This document shows, one piece after another, positions 9,036 to 18,267 of a stretch of 64,000 nt of DNA. The DNA is taken from contig CAXXVF010000001.1 of assembly GCA_963663605.2 (NCBI GenBank), forward strand, positions 186,001 to 250,000. The letters are read 5' to 3'. Position 1 is the first letter of the stretch, and every line of letters begins with the position of its first letter. Below the pieces are notes generated by a model. It had not been told where the DNA came from, searched no databases, and worked only from the letters and a program-made list of their open reading frames with translations. The position numbers and the translations under genes were made by a program. This stretch comes from Sporobacter sp963663605 (GTDB taxonomy: Bacteria; Bacillota; Clostridia; Oscillospirales; Oscillospiraceae).

Positions 9036-9074
9036 GCTGGGCATGGGTGCTCAACAGCCTTTCCCATACCCAGC
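9036..9074 (+). other. Intercistronic hairpin
   Basis: GCTGGGCATGGG (9036-9047) pairs with CCCATACCCAGC (9063-9074) with one mismatch. No T-run follows directly, so it is more likely an attenuating or mRNA-stabilising hairpin than a full terminator. It follows the giant SLH gene and precedes the secreted protein at 9209. Confidence 0.5.
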
Positions 9075-9208
9075 CCGTACAAGCTCTTTTGCTTTTTCTG
9101 AAAGGCGGTGATGCCTATGATTATTTATTAATGAAAGACCGTCAGAATGTTTTGTAGAAGAAGTAAAGACATCAACCAGACTTACAAATGACTTGAGGAG
9201 GTCAAAAA

Positions 9209-10084
9209 ATGCGCAATGTAAAGAAACTGCTGAGCATCCTGCTCATGCTCACCATGCTTGTGTCCTTATTCGGCCTGACGGCTTCCGCCGTCGACAGTGA
9301 TCCATACCTGACGTCAGGTGGTGATTTTACATACGTTGTTGACTGGGCTTCCATACCGGAAGGCGGGACGACCGTGCCTCTGTATGCCGTTCCGGCGGAC
9401 AGCAGCTTTAACCCTACATATTTTGACACGATTGATGGCGCCGAGGACGTTGTATGGTCGAGAGCCGCCGGCAGTGAGTACGGCACCTCAATGGGAGCGG
9501 TAACCGTTGCTGAAATCGGTGACGAGGAATATGCCAGCTGCCTCACCGTGAATATTTCTTATGATGCGATTCCCGGTCCGTCGAGCTTCCATGCCGAGCG
9601 GGATGGCGGCGGTTATGTGGATATCACGGTAGTCGTGACCAACACAGCGCTAAACGATTGGGAGTACCGTTATACAGGGCTGGTGAAATGCCAGATTTAT
9701 GATCCGTCCGACGACACCCTGTACGCCGGCAATGCCCTTACGATCAACGCGGAAAATCACACGGACGGACGCTCCTATGTCACAGTGCTTGATGCGCTGG
9801 TTGAAATGGAAGATATACCGGCGCTAATGATAGGCGGGTTTGTCGAGTCTTATGGCTATGTCTCATCCATTACGGTTAAAGGTGTGCCGTATGCCGCATC
9901 GGGTATGGACGGCTGGCAGTACCGCGTTTATGACAGAATTGGTTTAACCAATCAATACGAGATCGTGCCGGTTTCGGAGATTCTGGGCGCCGGCGATATG
10001 GATATGCGCGTGTTCGATCTGGTCCAGTGGCGTTACGGCTCCTACTATGACGAGAACCTTTTCCCGGAGACCGTTACGGCCTGA
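9209..10084 (+). CDS. Secreted protein with a divergent transcobalamin-like beta-domain
   Basis: This 291-aa protein has a signal peptide (residues 1-27, LFGLTASAV) behind a strong TTGAGGAGGTC site. The N-terminal 150 residues are beta-rich and unassigned. Residues about 180-280 follow the pattern of the transcobalamin-like C-terminal domain (DUF4430, PF14478): a TVLDALVEM helix, a Tyr-rich strand, then GMDGWQYRVYD and a closing strand VFDLVQWRYG. In animal transcobalamin and intrinsic factor this domain packs on bound cobalamin. There is no SLH or sortase signal, so the protein is probably released or retained through partners. Cobalamin binding is inferred from domain type and from riboswitch-2 control, not demonstrated. 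Confidence 0.75.
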   Translation: MRNVKKLLSILLMLTMLVSLFGLTASAVDSDPYLTSGGDFTYVVDWASIPEGGTTVPLYAVPADSSFNPTYFDTIDGAEDVVWSRAAGSEYGTSMGAVTVAEIGDEEYASCLTVNISYDAIPGPSSFHAERDGGGYVDITVVVTNTALNDWEYRYTGLVKCQIYDPSDDTLYAGNALTINAENHTDGRSYVTVLDALVEMEDIPALMIGGFVESYGYVSSITVKGVPYAASGMDGWQYRVYDRIGLTNQYEIVPVSEILGAGDMDMRVFDLVQWRYGSYYDENLFPETVTA

Positions 10085-10128
10085 ACACCGTTGACGAACG
10101 ATATGACAGCATAAACGAAAAACTGAAA

Positions 10129-10169
10129 CAAGAGGTTGAGCAATGGGAAGCTATTTGCTCAATCTCTTG
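10129..10169 (+). other. 15-bp intercistronic stem-loop
   Basis: CAAGAGGTTGAGCAA (10129-10143) pairs along its full length with TTGCTCAATCTCTTG (10155-10169) with a single G-U, around an 11-nt loop. There is no following T-run. It sits 115 nt before the ATG of the 2633-aa protein and may be an RNA processing or stability element within the operon. Confidence 0.6.
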
Positions 10170-10283
10170 GATATCAGCTTTATGCCGACTGAAAGGCTAA
10201 TAGGTTTCGTTCCCAGCATAAAGCCCGGTATGCAACTTTTTAGATTTTCAAGCAGTTTAAAGCAGGAAAGGAAGGGCCCGAAA

Positions 10284-13200
10284 ATGAAAAACAGGAAGGT
10301 TCTCAGTAAAGGTTTTGCCCTATTGCTGGCGCTCGTTTTAGTTGCCGGATTCGTGCCGATAACGGCGCGCGCCGAGCACGGTTCGCTGTATTACAACAAC
10401 ACAGGAGAAAATTATCATAACTACAAAAACGGCTACTTAACGCCCGATACGGCGCTGGAGATCTCCACACCCCAGGACCTTCTGGACTTTGCGGCGCTCG
10501 TCAATGAGAATAAAACATTTTACAACATTGGCGACGAGACCCCAAAGTATGTAAAGCTGACGAAGGATATTAACATGTCCTCCGTTTGCGGTCCAAACAT
10601 TGGCAACTGGACGCCAATCGGCTGCCACGTACCCGGATATGGTGAGATATTTTTTAGAGGCGTCTTTGACGGCTGCGGACACACTGTCAGCGGTCTTTAT
10701 TATAACGGCGCCTCCGGCATGGTTGGGCTGTTCGGAGGCATCATGTCGCAAGGTGTCAATGACGTAATGGTCAAAAATGTAAAGCTGGAAAACGCCAATT
10801 TAACTGGATACTATTCGGTCGGCGGTATATGCGGGCAAACGGAAGGACCCGGATTCAGAATCGAAAACTGCTCCGTCAGCGGCGTTATCTCGGGTAACAA
10901 TAATGTGGGCGGCATCGTCGGCGGCGCAAACGCGTCGGGAACCATTGAAAGCTGTTGCGTAAGCGCCGATATTTCAGCGTCTGGGGACTACGTCGGTGGC
11001 ATTAGCGGTTACATGGGCTCTTCGGTTTCTGTCAGAAAATGCTATGCCACAGTGACGGTTACCTGCGGCGGCTCTTGCGCCGGCGGTATCGCAGGTAACT
11101 TAACAAGCAGCGGGACCTTAAATGCGTGCATCGCGCTGCAGTCGGCCATCACGGCCGCAAGCAACGCCGGCCGGATCGCCGGTGCGCTCAGCGGGGCCGG
11201 CGGCACGGTTTCAAGCTGCTACGCCTGGGAGAATATGACGGTTGGCGGTGTGCCCGTTGATTCGGCTGATACAGGCTCGGTGACCTTAAACGGGGCGAAC
11301 CTGACGGCAGACGCGGCGCTGACCGGCTCAACCTACTTGAATGCCGGCTGGAGCGCCGGCGTTTGGACGCTGGAAAACGGCAAGCTCCCGTATATCACCG
11401 GCTTCGGTGAGGTTGACCCCTTATTGTATGCCTATCTGACGGACGCGTCAGGCGGGGATGATACCGCGCCGACGCTGTCCGGCGTGTCTTTTACGGACGC
11501 CGGCGCGACGTATGCCACCATTCGCTTCACCTCCGACGAGGCGGGCGACTATTATTGCCTGACGCTCCCGGCGGCGGCGCCGATAACGGATACGGATACG
11601 ATCAAGGCAACCGGTGTTACCGGCGTAGCGCAAGCCGCCGTTAACAGCTTTTCCGTCGGCGGGCTTACGGCCTCAACGGGCTATGTTGCGTATCTGTTTG
11701 TCGAGGATATTTCGGGGAATACATCGACGGTTGCATCCATTCCTTTTACAACGGAGGAGACAGATGATACAGATGTACCACCATACATAAACAGCGTCTA
11801 TCAGATCGGCAGCGCCGCCCAGCTGTGCTGGTTCCGCGATCTGGTCAACGGCGCGCTGACGGACGGTACGCCGCGCAACACGTCCGCAAACGCTGTACTG
11901 ACGGCGGATATCGACCTTTCTTCCGTCTGCGGCGCCGATTCTGCAAGCTGGACGCCTGTTGGCATTTCGTCCGGCTCGTATACCGGGACCTTTGACGGCG
12001 CGAGCTTTACGATATCGTATTTGTATATTGATACGACTGCTGACAATCAGGCGCTCTTCGGGGCCGTAGGGGCGGGAACGGTCAAAGACCTGACGGTACA
12101 AGGGAGCGTGCGAAGCACAGGCGGCAACGTTGCGGGGATCGCGGCGAGTGCATCGGGCAGTTCTTTTATCGGCTGCCGGAACGAAGCGGCAATCAACGGC
12201 AGAAGCAGGATTGGTGGTATTGCCGGCAGTAACGCCGGTGACGCCTGGTTCGAGGCCTGTATTAACAGCGGCAGCGTTTCTGGAACAAGTTATGTCGGCG
12301 GCATCGCCGGGTACGCACCGTCTGGCGCGTTTGATTATTGCGTCAATACGGGTGCGGTTACGGGGCAGGACGAGAACGCTGGCGGAATTGCCGGGAGCGG
12401 AAAGATGTTTAACGGCTGTAAAAACAGCGGAATTGTTTCCGGCACGGCCATTTATGCCGGCGGCATCGCCGGCAGTGCCGGCCAGGCAAGCGTGCTGACC
12501 GGCTGTGAGAATACGGCGTCCGTTACAGGTACAGGCAAAGTCGGCGGCGTTGTCGGGTACCTGAGCGGCGGTTTTGACATAACAAACTGTGCCAACAGCG
12601 GCAGCGTCACGATTAGTTATGCCGGACTGGCGGACAGCGGAATAGGCGGTGGTCTCTTCGGATTAGCTCAGGTGCCCGTTGGAGGCGCCGCATCTTCCGT
12701 CACGAACAGTTATAACACGGGCGGCGTAACCGATTTGAGCGGGCCGGATATTTATGGCGGCTCGGGCGGCTTGGGCGGCGCGGTCTCTTGCTCGTCCAAT
12801 ACAATTACCATAAAAAACTGCTACAGCTCCGGCAATATTTCCGGCGTAAACAATATCGGCGGCCTTCTCGGCTCGGTGACCGCCGCGTCATCGGGGTCTG
12901 TCGCCGTCACAAACTGCTATGGCGCGGCAACAGCCGTGACCGATACAAGCGGCGTGGATGCGACGCTGGGCGGCGCCGTCGGACACGCGTTGCTGTCGGG
13001 CGTCGCGTCGCCGGACGCCATTGTATTTTCAAACCTTTTTTATATGGACAGCGGCGTTCAAAAGGGTACGGGAGACAACTCGGCTAATATAAATTTCTGT
13101 GCGACCGGCGTGAGAAGCGCTGCCGCTATGAAAACGCAATCATTTTTGACTCAGCTGGGCGGCGCGTTTACTTTTTATGCCGATGGGATAGCAGAGATAA

Positions 13201-16200
13201 CGGGAGAGCCGCCAGCGGGCACCGAAGCGCGCTTTGCCGCGTATGAATACCCGATCCTGCGTTCGTGGCTGGAGCTTGCGGACAATACGACCTATAACGT
13301 CCAGTTTCTCGGTGCGCAGTACACCGATGTAATGATCAATGGGGCGGCGACCTACGCCACAGCCGTAGCGCCGGGACAAAGTATTACGTTCACGGTCGAA
13401 TCTAAATACCCGGAAGTGACGCTTGATTCAGTCTCAGCCGGCGGTTCTATGCTGACGCCGGACGGCGACGGCCTTTATACGATAAGCGATATCACAGCCG
13501 ATACGGTCGTCAACGTCGCAACGTCCGGACAGCCGGACGCTGGCGGTGAGGATATCTATGACATTACCTTTACAACGACGCCCGCAGACGCATTGGTGAC
13601 GGTAACAGGCGGCGAAGGTGAGGTTGCGTCGGTCGGCGGCGTGTATGAGCTGAAAGCCGGCAGCTACAGCTACACCGTATCGGCGTCGGGCTACGTGACT
13701 AAATCGGGAACGTTTAGCGTGACCGGCGACAGGAACATCGTCATTGAGCTGACGCAAGAGGGCGCGGCCTGCACCGTCATACTCGACAGCAGTATGGCTG
13801 CAAGTATTTTATCCGGCGGCCTTGTCGTCGGGACGATCCCGGGAGACAAATCCGCGACGGCGATTGAGCTTGGCGCGGGGACGTATACGTATGAAACCAG
13901 CGACTGGGGCGGTGGCAGCTTCACTGTTGAGGGCGACATGTCCCTGAGCCTGCGTAAGGTGGATTTTTCTGAACAGCTCAGAAATACGAATAACGTACTT
14001 TATACCATGTCGATCACCGACAGCAACGGTGTTGTCTACACGCCCGGCGGTACGTCACTGGCCTCCGGCGACGCGCGCGCGCGCTTCCTGCTGCCCGTGC
14101 AAAAAGGCAAAATCGCCTATAACTATACGTTCAATGTGCCAAGCAATTACTGGGCCAGCGGCGGCGAGACTTATGTCTACAACGACACGGATTTTGCGGC
14201 GCTGAATCTGTCTGACAGCGGTAAATTCGTCATATCCCCAAAGATCGCGCTCTCGATCACAGTCCCAGAGGGTTCTGATTTAATCGTCTTCCAGCGGCCC
14301 AAGTTCTACCGTCCGTACTGCCTGCTGAACGGGACATCGGTCGGTAACGGAGACGGGACCGAAACCTATATGTTCGAAGCGCCGGCTGACACGATGCTGT
14401 GCTATGTGCTCAAGCTGGACGGTTATGTTAAAAAATCTTACATTTTCGATACCGGCACGGGCGATAAAAGTCGGACAATCCCGCTTTCAAGCCTTGCGCC
14501 ACTGTCCGCCTGGAGCGGCGACGTGAAGGACGCGTCTCAGGACTTTTATGAAGCCAATCTCCTCGTGAACATTGCTGACAGCAAATATCTGTCGCTGGAG
14601 GAAGGCGGCCAATACGAACTTTACCTTTTCCGCGCCTGGCAGCCTTTAGACAGTATCACGTCAAACAACTATGTCAATCCAGACTACCATTTCGATGTGA
14701 TTTACGGCGATTCGGTGGAGGTTGTCGATACCTATTACGCCGGAGCTACAATAAAGGCAGTTCCCGGTAGAACGGGCCTGAGCGTCGTCAAGATCACCTA
14801 CGACGCGCTGGATCACTGTGGCCAGGTCTACAGCAAGCTCTGGACTGAAAATACGGGGATTGTCGTCGTAAATGTTGGCGCGGCTTCATCCGGTACAACG
14901 ATTAATCCGGGAATTACCCTCACGGATAACGACACGGCATACTACATCCGCTCCATCAACGGCGTTTCAATTGACGCGTATAAACAATACGCGGAATACA
15001 CCTTCACACCGTCAGCGGAGAGTGCGGGGCAGTCTGCTGCGGTCACGAGCGTACGGGTGCACCAGCCTCTGGGCGACACGGACTGGACGCAGAGCAGCTG
15101 GAACGACGACGCGTTCTGGACGGAGTATACGGCGAACAGCGACGATTCGTATACCGTGCATTTAACCGACGGTCGCAACGTCATAGAAATCTGTGCAGGC
15201 GACGCCGTGACGTATTACACGGTCAGCGCTTACGGGACGGATGTGACGATCAGCGGCGCGGAAGTGACTAAAGCGCTGTACGGACGGCTTTTCGTGCAAG
15301 TCGAAGCGGGAAACGATATTGAAATATCTTTTGATGAGCTCAGAATGCCGATCGCTAAGCTGGGCGCTATTTCAAATCCCGGATTTCCGGATAAAACATA
15401 CCTCGTCTACACGCTGGATGACGGTACGGCAAACGGAATTGAGAGTGAGCATACGCAGTATGCCATTCGTCTTAATAACACCATCACGCTCACCGCTTTC
15501 AGCGTGACAGGCCAGCATTCTCTGACGGATGGGAAGGTCCATACCACGGCTATTACCTCGGGCGGCTTTACATACCGCGACATCACCAAGGGCAGCTCGT
15601 CAAACTCGGAATACATGCCCGGCCAGGATTCATCCGAAAATATAAACGGCTTTTTCTCCGTGCTGCCGGATATCGAGTTCACAGTCGTGGAAGCGAAAAC
15701 AGACGCGGAGAAGGTCGCTGAGCTGATCGACGCCATTGGGACGGTCACCAAATACAGCGCGGGCGCACTCAACGCCGCACGGGACGCTTACAATGCGCTG
15801 AGCGCCGAAGAAAAGGCGCAGGTCACGAATTACAATGTGCTGTTGGCGGCGGAAGAAGAATTTGAGAGAATTCTGGCGGAATCGGGTCCGACACCGGTGT
15901 TCATCTGGAACATTACGGGCGAGACGGCGACATATAAGGTCGGCGACACTGCGTCCGTATTACAGGTGGCCGTATCGGTTGCCGAGCAGGGTACACTGAC
16001 GTACCAGTGGTACGTCAGGACCCAAGAAAGCGGTGTTTTTACGCCAATTTCCGGCGCTGTATCAAGTTCATATACGCCGTCAACGGAGGATGAGGGCACA
16101 AGCTACTACAAAGTCATTGTTACCAACCACTATGAAGGAAACAACTATATGGCCGAGAGCGGTGTGGCATGCGTCGTCGTTAATGCCGAGGCCAGCGGAA

Positions 16201-18185
16201 AGGATATCACGCATACGACAAGCTATTACCCGACAACGGGCCTGAGCTTCAATATGGACGGTCAGTCAATTGCAGGATACGTTACGATAAGCTTCGTGGA
16301 TTACGGCGTACGCACAAGCGATAAAGTCGATATGGCCACGCCGCTCGGTGTGCTCGTTTTGCCTACGCAGGTGCCGTACGCGTTAGGGGATACGATCGCA
16401 ACAGTTACACTCCGGCTGCTCGACGCACTAAATGTTGAGTACAGTCATTGGGGCACGGTGCTGTCGGGCTTCTATCTGGAATGTATAAAGGATTTCTATG
16501 TTTCCGACGGTACGCTCATAGATATCCTCGGTGAATTCGACGCAGGTGGCGGTTCCGGCTGGATGATAACGTGGAACAACTGGTTTATCAATATGGGCGC
16601 TTCGGAATTTCAGGTTGAAGACGGCGACATAATTAAGTGGCAGTTTACTTGCCAACTGGGAAGCGATATCGGCTGCTCAATGTCCGACCCGAGCGCTGAG
16701 ATAACGGGTATCAGCTTTGCGTCAGCTTATGGCGAACTGTCGCCCGCATTTAATACGGGAACGGAAAGCTATACCTATACGATCCCGTCAACCGTAACAA
16801 GCGTTAGCCTTGAAGCCCTTCAGGCCAATTACTGGGCCCAGCTGACCTGCGTGTCGGGGGGGATCTATTACAAGCCCCTGCAGGCGATACCCGTTGCCAA
16901 TGGAACCGTGATAACCCTCGAATGCAACTATTATAACGATTATATGAATAAGGCCGCCTCGCTCGTGGACAGCGACAAAGTTACGATCACAATTAATGTT
17001 TCCAACGAAGATAATGCCATCATAACGCCGTCCGTAACGGCCGTCGATGGGACGGCAAGCGTAACGATTGAATATTCGCAGTTTGAGGAAGCCATCATTA
17101 AAGTCAAGCTAACCGGCGGCGATATCATCATTACTCCGCAGATCACGGGAACGTTGAACACGGTAACGGTTGAGCTGCCGAAGACTTGCATTTCCAGAGC
17201 GTCCTCGCAGACGGAAGCAAACCTGGTAATCAGAACGCCGGTCGGCAGTATGACCATCCCGAACGGCGCGCTTGCGGCCATTGCGTCCTGGGACTCGGAC
17301 AGCACGGTCACCGTGAGTATCGGAACGTTTGATGTCAAGCGTTTGACAGCGGCGCAGCAGGAAGCCGTCGGAGACGGCGTTGTTTATGATATTTCCATAA
17401 TGATCGGTGACCAAAACATCACCAGTTATGGCGGCAGCAGCCTAACGTTATCGCTTCCATACACGCCCAAAGACGGTGAGGACCCATCGGACATTAAGGT
17501 TTGGTATTTAGATGAAGATGGAGAGCTGACGGTGATGAACTGCTATTATAACGAAAAGACTGGTACAGTGTGTTTTACGACGGATCATCTGTCCTACTAT
17601 GTGGTGGGCTGCTCTGAAACTGACACATGGGACAACCCGTTTACGGACGTTTCTGCTACGGATTGGTTTAACGAAGCGGTGAAGTACGCCGTTACGAACC
17701 GTCTGATGAACGGCACGAGCGATACGACGTTCAGCCCGAACCAGAACATGACGCGGGCGATGCTGGTGACGGTGCTGTACAGGTTGGCGGGCGAGCCGGA
17801 CGTGACGGCCGATAACGCGTTTGACGACGTGGAAGACGGCCAGTGGTACACGGATGCCGTTTTGTGGGCGAGTGAAAACGAGATTGTGAGCGGCTACGGC
17901 GGGGGCCTGTTCGGGACAAACGACAGCGTGACGCGCGAGCAGATGGCGGCGATTCTGTACAATTACGCCGCGTACAAGGGCTACGACGTAACGGCAGCGG
18001 CTGATCTGGTAGCGTTTGCCGACGCGGGCGATATCAGCGACTGGGCGTCAAGGGCCATGCGCTGGGCCAGCGCGGAAGGACTCATCAACGGTGTGACTGA
18101 GACGTCGCTCGCGCCGTCGGGCAGCGCAACGCGCGCACAGGTGGCGACGATTCTCATGCGGTTTTGCGAGAATATCGTGGAATAA
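10284..18185 (+). CDS. Giant SLH surface protein with GLUG motifs and an internal transcobalamin-like domain
   Basis: I place the start at ATG 10284 (AGGAAAGGAAGGG site, MKNRKVLSKGFALLLALVLV signal peptide); an upstream in-frame ATG at 10143 lies inside a hairpin and lacks a signal peptide. The 2633-aa protein contains a GLUG block (about 100-320), a fibronectin-III-like domain (about 393-490), a second GLUG block (about 506-900), a PEGA-like beta module (about 1090-1160), an Ig-like domain (about 1870-1970), a DUF4430/transcobalamin-like domain (about 1973-2135, with GSGWMITWNNWFIN and GDIIKWQFTCQLGSDIG), a cadherin-like module (about 2139-2240), the beta-domain shared with the 2464 protein (about 2250-2440) and three SLH motifs. 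The WxxxxNNWFxN-type motif closely matches the neighbouring 19945 protein (KVNDWFPNYG). I infer a wall-anchored corrinoid-binding protein. Confidence 0.88.
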   Translation: MKNRKVLSKGFALLLALVLVAGFVPITARAEHGSLYYNNTGENYHNYKNGYLTPDTALEISTPQDLLDFAALVNENKTFYNIGDETPKYVKLTKDINMSSVCGPNIGNWTPIGCHVPGYGEIFFRGVFDGCGHTVSGLYYNGASGMVGLFGGIMSQGVNDVMVKNVKLENANLTGYYSVGGICGQTEGPGFRIENCSVSGVISGNNNVGGIVGGANASGTIESCCVSADISASGDYVGGISGYMGSSVSVRKCYATVTVTCGGSCAGGIAGNLTSSGTLNACIALQSAITAASNAGRIAGALSGAGGTVSSCYAWENMTVGGVPVDSADTGSVTLNGANLTADAALTGSTYLNAGWSAGVWTLENGKLPYITGFGEVDPLLYAYLTDASGGDDTAPTLSGVSFTDAGATYATIRFTSDEAGDYYCLTLPAAAPITDTDTIKATGVTGVAQAAVNSFSVGGLTASTGYVAYLFVEDISGNTSTVASIPFTTEETDDTDVPPYINSVYQIGSAAQLCWFRDLVNGALTDGTPRNTSANAVLTADIDLSSVCGADSASWTPVGISSGSYTGTFDGASFTISYLYIDTTADNQALFGAVGAGTVKDLTVQGSVRSTGGNVAGIAASASGSSFIGCRNEAAINGRSRIGGIAGSNAGDAWFEACINSGSVSGTSYVGGIAGYAPSGAFDYCVNTGAVTGQDENAGGIAGSGKMFNGCKNSGIVSGTAIYAGGIAGSAGQASVLTGCENTASVTGTGKVGGVVGYLSGGFDITNCANSGSVTISYAGLADSGIGGGLFGLAQVPVGGAASSVTNSYNTGGVTDLSGPDIYGGSGGLGGAVSCSSNTITIKNCYSSGNISGVNNIGGLLGSVTAASSGSVAVTNCYGAATAVTDTSGVDATLGGAVGHALLSGVASPDAIVFSNLFYMDSGVQKGTGDNSANINFCATGVRSAAAMKTQSFLTQLGGAFTFYADGIAEITGEPPAGTEARFAAYEYPILRSWLELADNTTYNVQFLGAQYTDVMINGAATYATAVAPGQSITFTVESKYPEVTLDSVSAGGSMLTPDGDGLYTISDITADTVVNVATSGQPDAGGEDIYDITFTTTPADALVTVTGGEGEVASVGGVYELKAGSYSYTVSASGYVTKSGTFSVTGDRNIVIELTQEGAACTVILDSSMAASILSGGLVVGTIPGDKSATAIELGAGTYTYETSDWGGGSFTVEGDMSLSLRKVDFSEQLRNTNNVLYTMSITDSNGVVYTPGGTSLASGDARARFLLPVQKGKIAYNYTFNVPSNYWASGGETYVYNDTDFAALNLSDSGKFVISPKIALSITVPEGSDLIVFQRPKFYRPYCLLNGTSVGNGDGTETYMFEAPADTMLCYVLKLDGYVKKSYIFDTGTGDKSRTIPLSSLAPLSAWSGDVKDASQDFYEANLLVNIADSKYLSLEEGGQYELYLFRAWQPLDSITSNNYVNPDYHFDVIYGDSVEVVDTYYAGATIKAVPGRTGLSVVKITYDALDHCGQVYSKLWTENTGIVVVNVGAASSGTTINPGITLTDNDTAYYIRSINGVSIDAYKQYAEYTFTPSAESAGQSAAVTSVRVHQPLGDTDWTQSSWNDDAFWTEYTANSDDSYTVHLTDGRNVIEICAGDAVTYYTVSAYGTDVTISGAEVTKALYGRLFVQVEAGNDIEISFDELRMPIAKLGAISNPGFPDKTYLVYTLDDGTANGIESEHTQYAIRLNNTITLTAFSVTGQHSLTDGKVHTTAITSGGFTYRDITKGSSSNSEYMPGQDSSENINGFFSVLPDIEFTVVEAKTDAEKVAELIDAIGTVTKYSAGALNAARDAYNALSAEEKAQVTNYNVLLAAEEEFERILAESGPTPVFIWNITGETATYKVGDTASVLQVAVSVAEQGTLTYQWYVRTQESGVFTPISGAVSSSYTPSTEDEGTSYYKVIVTNHYEGNNYMAESGVACVVVNAEASGKDITHTTSYYPTTGLSFNMDGQSIAGYVTISFVDYGVRTSDKVDMATPLGVLVLPTQVPYALGDTIATVTLRLLDALNVEYSHWGTVLSGFYLECIKDFYVSDGTLIDILGEFDAGGGSGWMITWNNWFINMGASEFQVEDGDIIKWQFTCQLGSDIGCSMSDPSAEITGISFASAYGELSPAFNTGTESYTYTIPSTVTSVSLEALQANYWAQLTCVSGGIYYKPLQAIPVANGTVITLECNYYNDYMNKAASLVDSDKVTITINVSNEDNAIITPSVTAVDGTASVTIEYSQFEEAIIKVKLTGGDIIITPQITGTLNTVTVELPKTCISRASSQTEANLVIRTPVGSMTIPNGALAAIASWDSDSTVTVSIGTFDVKRLTAAQQEAVGDGVVYDISIMIGDQNITSYGGSSLTLSLPYTPKDGEDPSDIKVWYLDEDGELTVMNCYYNEKTGTVCFTTDHLSYYVVGCSETDTWDNPFTDVSATDWFNEAVKYAVTNRLMNGTSDTTFSPNQNMTRAMLVTVLYRLAGEPDVTADNAFDDVEDGQWYTDAVLWASENEIVSGYGGGLFGTNDSVTREQMAAILYNYAAYKGYDVTAAADLVAFADAGDISDWASRAMRWASAEGLINGVTETSLAPSGSATRAQVATILMRFCENIVE

Positions 18186-18212
18186 CAGTGATTTGACAAT
18201 ATAAATAAACAA

Positions 18213-18238
18213 CCCGCCGCCGGTACGCCGGCGGTGGG
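18213..18238 (+). other. GC-rich intercistronic hairpin
   Basis: CCCGCCGCCGG and CCGGCGGTGGG form an 11-bp stem with a TACG loop between the 2633-aa gene and the alpha-toroid gene. The lack of a T-run argues against full termination; partial attenuation or 3'-end protection is possible. Confidence 0.5.
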
Positions 18239-18267
18239 TCAAACATAAAGCAAAGGAGAAACGTGAT

